From: JASJHI01 sp965371355
GTDB taxonomy: Bacteria > Actinomycetota > Acidimicrobiia > Acidimicrobiales > Ilumatobacteraceae
Direction: 5' to 3'
NCBI GenBank assembly: GCA_965371355.1
Contig: CBDUYD010000093.1
Span: 1 to 11,428, forward strand
Length of the DNA: 11,428 bases
Under the pieces are notes generated by a model. It did not search any database and was not told where the DNA came from. It saw nothing but the letters and a program-made list of their open reading frames with translations. A program made the position numbers and the translations under genes. Shown one piece after another: positions 1 to 4,611 of the stretch. Positions within the stretch are counted from its first letter, which is position 1, and every line of letters begins with the position of its first letter.

Positions 1-1
1 C

Positions 2-475
2 GCCGAGCACTCCGACGCCGAGCAGTCCGGCGACGGCACGGTCGCCGATGCGACCGTCGAGATCGCGCAGGTGGTCGACGACGAACTCGTCGCCGCGTTC
101 GAGCGGCTCATCCCGCAGCTCTCGTCCTCGTCGCCACCGCCGAGCCGCGACCAGCTCGCCGAGATGGTTGGAAATGACCAGACGGTGTTGTTCGTCGCAA
201 GGCTCGACGGTGAGATCGTCGGCTCGCTGACGCTCGCGTTCTATCGCATCCCGACCGGCCTCAAGGCGTGGATCGAGGACGTGGTCGTCGCCGAGACCGT
301 CCGCGGGCACGGCGTCGGTGTCGCGCTCAGCGAGGCGGCACTCGTCGAGGCGCAACAGCGCAATGCGAAGGACGTCAACCTGTCGAGCCGCCCGGCTCGC
401 GAGGCCGCCAACGGCCTCTACCTGCGCCTCGGGTTCCACGTCCGCGACACCAACATTTACCGCTACAAGTTCTGA
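2..475 (+). CDS. GNAT-family N-acetyltransferase (5' end outside window)
   Basis: This is probably an acetyl-CoA-dependent N-acetyltransferase; the acceptor cannot be told from sequence. The acetyl-CoA binding motif A is visible as VRGHGVGVAL (R-x-x-G-x-G type), preceded by the strand WIEDVVVAETV. The usual motif B follows as AREAANGLYLRLGF, where an alpha helix leads into the Tyr that often acts as general acid. The chain ends YRYKF, as many single-domain GNATs do. The frame is open to the left edge and has no ATG, GTG or TTG before GTG 71. Starting at 71 would remove the first strand (TVEIAQVVDDEL), so the true start is probably upstream of the window. The upstream residues are rich in Ala, Asp, Glu and Ser and include a 15-bp imperfect duplication at 1-30, which suggests a flexible leader or linker. 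The gene converges on the HEAT-repeat gene with 25 bp between stops. Confidence 0.85.
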   Translation, partial: AEHSDAEQSGDGTVADATVEIAQVVDDELVAAFERLIPQLSSSSPPPSRDQLAEMVGNDQTVLFVARLDGEIVGSLTLAFYRIPTGLKAWIEDVVVAETVRGHGVGVALSEAALVEAQQRNAKDVNLSSRPAREAANGLYLRLGFHVRDTNIYRYKF

Positions 476-500
476 TCGCTACAGGTCTGACCGGATTCGT

Positions 501-1100
501 TCACCGGGCGGCGCGGCGGAGGTCTTCGGCCGCTTGACGTACCTGCCAGTCGCGGTCGTCGAGCGCCCGATCGATCGCCTCTTCGACGTCGGCGCCGTCG
601 AACGGTGCGAGCGCGAGCACGGCGCGCCGCCGCACCGCCGGCTTGTCGGTCGTCGCCGCGACGATCGCGGCCAGTCCGCGCTCGCTGCCGATGGCGCCGA
701 GCGCCGCGACAGCGGCCTCGCGAACGAGGGCGTCGTCGGCTGCTCCGGCGAGCGAGGTCAGACGATCGACGATCGGCGGACTGTCGTCCTCGTGCTCGCC
801 GCATGCCCACGCAGCGACCTCGACGACGGACGCGTCGGGGTCGTCGAGTGCTCCGGTCAGATCGACACCCCGATGTGCCGCCGCCAGCTCTGCTGCGCGC
901 CGACGCACGACCGGGTCGCCATCCGCCAGAGCGTCCCCGAGGGCATCGTCGGTCAACGCCTGCAGGCGCTCCAACGCGCCGAGCGCCGTCGCCCGCACGA
1001 TCGGATCGGAGCTCGCGAGTCCGGCTCGGGCTACCGCGTGGTCGCCGAGATGGCCGGCGACGGCTACCGAGCGCTTGGTCGGCGCCTCGGCGTCGGTCAC
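501..1100 (-). CDS. HEAT-repeat domain protein
   Basis: A 199-residue soluble protein built almost entirely of HEAT-like (PBS-lyase type) helical repeats. The repeat signature recurs as DPIVRATALGALERL, GDPVVRRRAAELAAA, DASVVEVAAWACGEH, DALVREAAVAALGAIG, KPAVRRRAVLALAPF and DRDWQVRQAAEDLRRA. Such solenoids usually serve as protein-binding scaffolds or hold regulators; no catalytic motif is visible. The start is the GTG at 1100, which overlaps the TGA of the upstream membrane-protein gene (GTGA, 4-bp overlap). That overlap implies one transcript and translational coupling, and it fits the lack of an obvious Shine-Dalgarno. The same frame stays open to 1388, but the extra residues are Arg-rich out-of-frame translation of the upstream gene and were excluded. 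Coupling to a membrane protein suggests a membrane-associated scaffold, which is inference. Confidence 0.85.
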   Translation of the reverse strand: MTDAEAPTKRSVAVAGHLGDHAVARAGLASSDPIVRATALGALERLQALTDDALGDALADGDPVVRRRAAELAAAHRGVDLTGALDDPDASVVEVAAWACGEHEDDSPPIVDRLTSLAGAADDALVREAAVAALGAIGSERGLAAIVAATTDKPAVRRRAVLALAPFDGADVEEAIDRALDDRDWQVRQAAEDLRRAAR

Positions 1101-1420
1101 TGCTTGAGCAGGTCGGTCAGCGTGGTGACGACGTACGCGAGGCCGAACGCGATGGTCGTCGCCATCGCCGCGCCGATGACGATCGCGATACCGGTTCCGG
1201 CCACTACGGCCCATATCCGGCGGATCGGTCCGGGCCGCTTGTAGAGCGGGACCGTCGTCTCGGCGATGCCGATCGGTACCCATTTCCGGCGGATGATCGG
1301 CTCGCTGCGTGGTACGCGCGGCACCGCTCTGGCATTCTTGCGCCAGCCGGCGAGCACGAGCGCGATGAGCGCAAGCCCGAGCATCCATCCGGCGTGAACG
1401 GTGAAATCAGTGATCGACAC
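1097..1420 (-). CDS. Small membrane protein with two transmembrane segments
   Basis: I do not recognise the family. The product is about 107 residues with two hydrophobic segments. The first lies near the N-terminus (GWMLGLALIALVLAGW) and the second near the C-terminus (IWAVVAGTGIAIVIGAAM, continuing ATTIAFGLAYVV). Between them is a basic loop (WRKNARAVPRVPR, IIRRKW, YKRPGPIRR), which should face the cytoplasm and put both termini outside. The start is uncertain. GTG 1420 keeps a short polar leader (SITDFTVHAG) and has a TANNNT box (TACGAT, 1436-1431) 10 nt upstream. ATG 1384 would begin directly in the first helix and give 95 residues. With GTG 1420 the gene overlaps the start of the divergent protease gene head to head. 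It shares an operon with the HEAT-repeat gene, whose GTG overlaps its stop. Confidence 0.65.
   Translation of the reverse strand: MSITDFTVHAGWMLGLALIALVLAGWRKNARAVPRVPRSEPIIRRKWVPIGIAETTVPLYKRPGPIRRIWAVVAGTGIAIVIGAAMATTIAFGLAYVVTTLTDLLKQ
1400..1404 (+). promoter_or_regulatory. Shine-Dalgarno GGTGA deciding the protease start
   Basis: GGTGA matches the 3' part of the consensus AGGAGGTGAT and lies 5 nt before GTG 1410. The alternative in-frame GTG at 1401 lies inside this element and has no comparable upstream match, so GTG 1410 is preferred. Confidence 0.45.
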
Positions 1421-2594
1421 GACAACCGAGATCGTACTCCCCGCCCGCCGCAACGGCTGGTGGGCCTGGCCGCTCGCCGGTCTCGGCCTGCTCCTGCTCG
1501 CTGCGGTCTCGATCGGATCGCTGCTGCCGGCCACGCTCGTCGCCGAGCGCTACAACGAGCGGGTCGACGAGTATCAGGAGACGCCGTACGCGCAGATTCC
1601 GGCCTCGGCCGAGTCGGTCAACGACCGCGTGGTGTTCGGCGATCTGCCCGATGACGTCGAGCGCCACGAACCCGACGGCGACTTCTTCTTCGTCACCGTG
1701 AGCGCGCCCAAGCAGTCGTTGTTGTCGTGGTTCGCGGGACGGGACGACCCCGCCGTCGAGTTCCTCACGTTCGAGGACAAGTACGGTGTGCGCACGCCGA
1801 CGCAGCGCAGGGAGATCAACCTCCAGGCGATGCGCACCGCCGAGCAGGAGGCGCAGTACCTCGCGTTGATCAGAGCGGGTTACGAAGCGGAGATCTCGCC
1901 CGGCGAGGTGATCGTCCGCGACGTCCTGTGCAAGATCGTGGCCGACGACGGATCGTGCGTGGAGATGTTCCCGTCCGACGAGCAGATCGATCCGGCCGAC
2001 CGCATCCTCGAGGCGGACGGCGTCGAACTGGGATCGGTGGAAGATCTCGGCGAGGTGCTCGAGGGCAAGCAGCCCGGCGACACGGTGGTGCTGCTCATCG
2101 ACCGTCCGGGCGATGGCGAGGCGACGGTCACCGTCGAGTTGTCGGATGCCACCGACGGGTCGGGCCGCACGATCATCGGGTTCCGGCCATTCGACACGCG
2201 GGTGGTTACGTTGCCGTTCGAGGTCGACATCGAGACGAACCGCATCGGGGGTCCGTCCGCCGGGCTCGCATTCACCCTGGCGCTGATCGACGAACTCACC
2301 GAGGGTGAACTCGCCTGCGGCGAGCAGATCGCGGTGACCGGCACGATCTCGCTCGATGGATCGGTCGGCCCGATCGGCGGGCTCGCGCAGAAGGTCTCGG
2401 CTGTGCACCAGCACGGGGTCACCGTTTTCCTCGTGCCGGCTGGCCAATCGGAGCTCCAGGACGACGAGGCCCTGCAGCGGCTGGACGACGCCGGCCGCGG
2501 TGAGGTCGAGATAGTCCCGGTGGCGACGCTCGACGAGGCGCTCGAGGCGCTCGAGGACCTGGGCTGCGACCCGCTCGTTCCGGTCGACTCCTGA
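1410..2594 (+). CDS. YlbL-like membrane-anchored PDZ / Lon-type (S16) serine protease
   Basis: A secreted-side serine protease of the YlbL type: an N-terminal membrane anchor, a PDZ domain and a Lon proteolytic domain without the AAA+ ATPase. Residue numbers below start at GTG 1410. The transmembrane helix spans about residues 17-39 (WWAWPLAGLGLLLLAAVSIG). PDZ-like sequence covers about 160-245 (DRILEADGVELGSVEDLGEVL, then PGDTVVLLIDR). The S16 domain covers about 255-385 and has both catalytic residues: Ser283 in GGPSAGLAFTLALIDEL and Lys328 in GPIGGLAQKVSAVHQHG, 45 residues apart as expected for the Lon Ser-Lys dyad. GTG 1401 would add three residues. Odd points are a Cys pair in the N-terminal part of the PDZ region (DVLCKIVADDGSC) and two more Cys near the C-terminus. 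It is followed after 40 bp by the DivIVA-domain gene and then the UPF0182 gene. Confidence 0.92.
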   Translation: MIDTTTEIVLPARRNGWWAWPLAGLGLLLLAAVSIGSLLPATLVAERYNERVDEYQETPYAQIPASAESVNDRVVFGDLPDDVERHEPDGDFFFVTVSAPKQSLLSWFAGRDDPAVEFLTFEDKYGVRTPTQRREINLQAMRTAEQEAQYLALIRAGYEAEISPGEVIVRDVLCKIVADDGSCVEMFPSDEQIDPADRILEADGVELGSVEDLGEVLEGKQPGDTVVLLIDRPGDGEATVTVELSDATDGSGRTIIGFRPFDTRVVTLPFEVDIETNRIGGPSAGLAFTLALIDELTEGELACGEQIAVTGTISLDGSVGPIGGLAQKVSAVHQHGVTVFLVPAGQSELQDDEALQRLDDAGRGEVEIVPVATLDEALEALEDLGCDPLVPVDS

Positions 2595-2622
2595 TTGCCA
2601 CCAACGGGGCCCCTCGGGTGCG

Positions 2623-2628
2623 TAGCGT
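2623..2628 (+). promoter_or_regulatory. Putative -10 box of a leaderless promoter for the DivIVA-domain gene
   Basis: TAGCGT fits the actinobacterial TANNNT -10 pattern and is followed by exactly 6 nt (TGGGCC) before ATG 2635, so transcription would begin at the start codon. No convincing -35 lies at 16-18 bp; TTGCCA at 2595-2600 is too far away (22 bp). No Shine-Dalgarno precedes this ATG, which favours leaderless initiation. It would give the downstream genes a promoter separate from the protease promoter. Confidence 0.45.
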
Positions 2629-2634
2629 TGGGCC

Positions 2635-4599
2635 ATGGCCATGTCGTTCTCCCGTCCGGACCCTGCCTCGCCGGCAGAGGTGGCCGACGCGTCGTTCGGT
2701 ACCGGCCGGCGTGGATTCGATCAAGGTGAGGTCCGCGACTTCCTGCGGATGGTCGCGGCGGAGCTGGGTCGCCTCCAGGAACGTGAGCGGTTCCTCGAGC
2801 GCGAATTGCGCACCGCGCAGACGAATCCCGACCTCAACGCCGTCGACCTCGACGATGCTGCCCTGACGCGTCTCCTCGGCGAGGAGACCACGCGCGTGCT
2901 GACCACCGCACGCGAGAGCGCCAACCAGATCCGCGACAACGCCGAGCGCAGCGGTGCCCAGCTGCTGATGGAGGCCAGCGACGAGGCGGCGAGGGTGCGC
3001 GAGGAGGCCGACATCGAGGCGGCGCGCCGGCGTGCCGATGCCGCGGCCGACGCTGAATCCGAGATCGAGATGGCCAAGCAGCAGGGCCGCGAGATGGTGA
3101 ACGAGGCCCGGGCATATCGCGAGCGGGTGCTCAGCGAGCTCGCCCGCCGCCGCGAGTTGGCCCGCGAGCAGATCGAACAGCTCATCCACGGGCGCGACCG
3201 GCTGGCCCAGGCCTTCGAGCGGGCCCGTCTCGTGGCGGTCGACGTGGTCGCCGAGCTCGAGCCGCTCGGCGAGCCGAGCGAGTACGTCAACCTCTCGCCG
3301 ACGACCGGACCCGTCCCGGTGATGGTCGCCAACGAGCAACCGCCCGTCGCCCGAGCCGACACTCGCGATACCGACGCCGAAGCCGACGAAGTCGACGAAG
3401 CCGAGCCTTCGGATGCTGCCGTCGAAGATGCGGGCGCGGAAGCCGACTCCGCCTCCGACGACGACGACGATGCGGACACCTCCGAACCGACGGTGACCGA
3501 CGCCGAGCTCGAGGTCGTCGAGGATCAGGTCGTCGAGCTCGAGGCGGTCGAGGATCAGGTCGTCGAGCTCGAGGTCGTCGGGGACGAGGCCGTCGGCGAT
3601 GAGGCGGTCGAGGATCAGGCGGTCGAGGATCAGGCCGTCGACGAACCGCTTGACGAGGCCGAGGACGAGCGGACGAACGATCGAGACGAGGTCGTCGTCG
3701 ACCTGTTCGCCAGGTTGCGCGCCGATGCGGCGGCGACCGATGACGATCGAGTGGATGGCGACCGGGTCGAAGCCGGCGATTCCAACGCCGACGATTCCGA
3801 ACCCGACGATTCCGAACCCGGGACGGGCAGCTCCACGCTCGTCGGCGACCTCGTCCAGACGGAGATCGCCGAGTCGGCGAGCGTCGTCGACGACGAAGAC
3901 GACGCCGACGAGAACGACGAGAACGACGAGGACACGCCGTTCCGGCTGCGCGATGCCGATCTCACGCCGATCATCGTGGCGAGCGGGAAGAAGCTCAAGC
4001 GGGCCCTCGCTGACGAGCAGAACGAGGTGCTCGACGCGCTCCGCCGTAGTGGTCCCGTCAACGACATCGACGCTGTGCTCCCCTCCTCGGGCGATCACGT
4101 CGCCCGATATGGCGACGCGATCGCCGACGATCTACTCCTGGCGGCGAACGCCGGTGCGCGGGCGATCACCGGCGGGGACGTCAAGAAGCTGCGCAAGAAG
4201 CCCGGCGAATCGGCCCGCGATGCGGCGGTCGAGGTGATCGAGGAGTGGCTCGTCCTCCCATTGCGCGAGCGGCTCGATCGTTGCGTCGCCGAGGGTGACG
4301 GCGACAACGCGGTCGTGTCGAGGCGAGCGCGCTCGGTTTACCGCGAGTGGAAGACCCGCCACATCGACGAGCACCTCGACGACGTCGTCCGGATGGCGTT
4401 CGGACGGGGCGCGTTCGAGGCGGTCGAGGCTGCGACACGGCTCGTGTGGACGGTCGACGGCGAGCACCCGGCGTGCCCCGATTGCGACGACAACGGGCTC
4501 GCCGGTCCGGTGCCGGCGGGCGACGAGTTTCCGACGGGGCACCTCTTCGCACCGGCACATCCGGGCTGCCGATGCCTCTTACTGCGGTCTGGGCGGTAA
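2635..4599 (+). CDS. DivIVA-domain coiled-coil protein with acidic linker and SPP1 gp7-like Cys-rich C-terminus
   Basis: A 654-residue cytoplasmic protein in four parts. Residues about 9-60 resemble the DivIVA/Wag31 membrane-binding domain (SPAEVADASF, RRGFDQGEVRDFLRMVAAEL). Residues 60-215 are a charged coiled coil (Ala/Glu/Arg heptads). Residues 240-435 are a very acidic, probably disordered linker with internal repeats and one hydrophobic island (DEVVVDLFARLRADA, 351-365). Residues 440-654 are helical and end in a Cys/His cluster: C614-P-D-C617, then H642-P-G-C645-R-C647, preceded by VWTVDGE. That ending closely resembles the C-terminus of phage SPP1 gp7 / Mu F head-morphogenesis proteins and could bind zinc. 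DivIVA proteins self-assemble at curved membranes and recruit partners; a role in polar growth or septation is inferred. ATG 2635 is chosen over ATG 2641 because of the -10 box spacing. It lies 12 bp before the UPF0182 gene. Confidence 0.88.
   Translation: MAMSFSRPDPASPAEVADASFGTGRRGFDQGEVRDFLRMVAAELGRLQERERFLERELRTAQTNPDLNAVDLDDAALTRLLGEETTRVLTTARESANQIRDNAERSGAQLLMEASDEAARVREEADIEAARRRADAAADAESEIEMAKQQGREMVNEARAYRERVLSELARRRELAREQIEQLIHGRDRLAQAFERARLVAVDVVAELEPLGEPSEYVNLSPTTGPVPVMVANEQPPVARADTRDTDAEADEVDEAEPSDAAVEDAGAEADSASDDDDDADTSEPTVTDAELEVVEDQVVELEAVEDQVVELEVVGDEAVGDEAVEDQAVEDQAVDEPLDEAEDERTNDRDEVVVDLFARLRADAAATDDDRVDGDRVEAGDSNADDSEPDDSEPGTGSSTLVGDLVQTEIAESASVVDDEDDADENDENDEDTPFRLRDADLTPIIVASGKKLKRALADEQNEVLDALRRSGPVNDIDAVLPSSGDHVARYGDAIADDLLLAANAGARAITGGDVKKLRKKPGESARDAAVEVIEEWLVLPLRERLDRCVAEGDGDNAVVSRRARSVYREWKTRHIDEHLDDVVRMAFGRGAFEAVEAATRLVWTVDGEHPACPDCDDNGLAGPVPAGDEFPTGHLFAPAHPGCRCLLLRSGR
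3505..3645 (+). repeat. In-frame tandem repeats encoding an acidic VEDQVVELE-type array
   Basis: Two 30-bp units beginning GAGCTCGAGG (3505-3534 and 3535-3564) differ at two adjacent bases (GTC versus GCG within GAGGTCGTC/GAGGCGGTC). A third begins at 3565 and decays into 15-bp subunits of the form GCGGTCGAGGATCAG. All are in frame inside the DivIVA-domain gene (residues about 291-337) and encode alternating ELEVVEDQVV and EAVEDQAV peptides. Such arrays can change length by slippage or unequal crossing-over without breaking the frame. Confidence 0.85.
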
Positions 4600-4611
4600 T
4601 CTCGGCGCTGA

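Noticed and set aside
605..1654. A 349-codon plus-strand frame across the HEAT-repeat and membrane-protein genes
   Set aside because: The Arg/Ala/Pro-rich translation has no domain; both minus-strand genes have clear repeats or helices and a coupled junction.
1407..2642. A 411-codon minus-strand frame opposite the protease gene
   Set aside because: It is antisense to a gene with an intact Ser-Lys catalytic dyad and has the same artefactual composition.
2419..4098. A 559-codon open frame on the minus strand opposite the DivIVA-domain gene, with repeats such as LILDRLILDRLIADGL that look like a pentapeptide-repeat protein
   Set aside because: The repeats are the mirror of the tandem array at 3505-3645, and the rest is low-complexity Arg/Leu/Val/Gly. 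The plus-strand frame has recognisable domains throughout.
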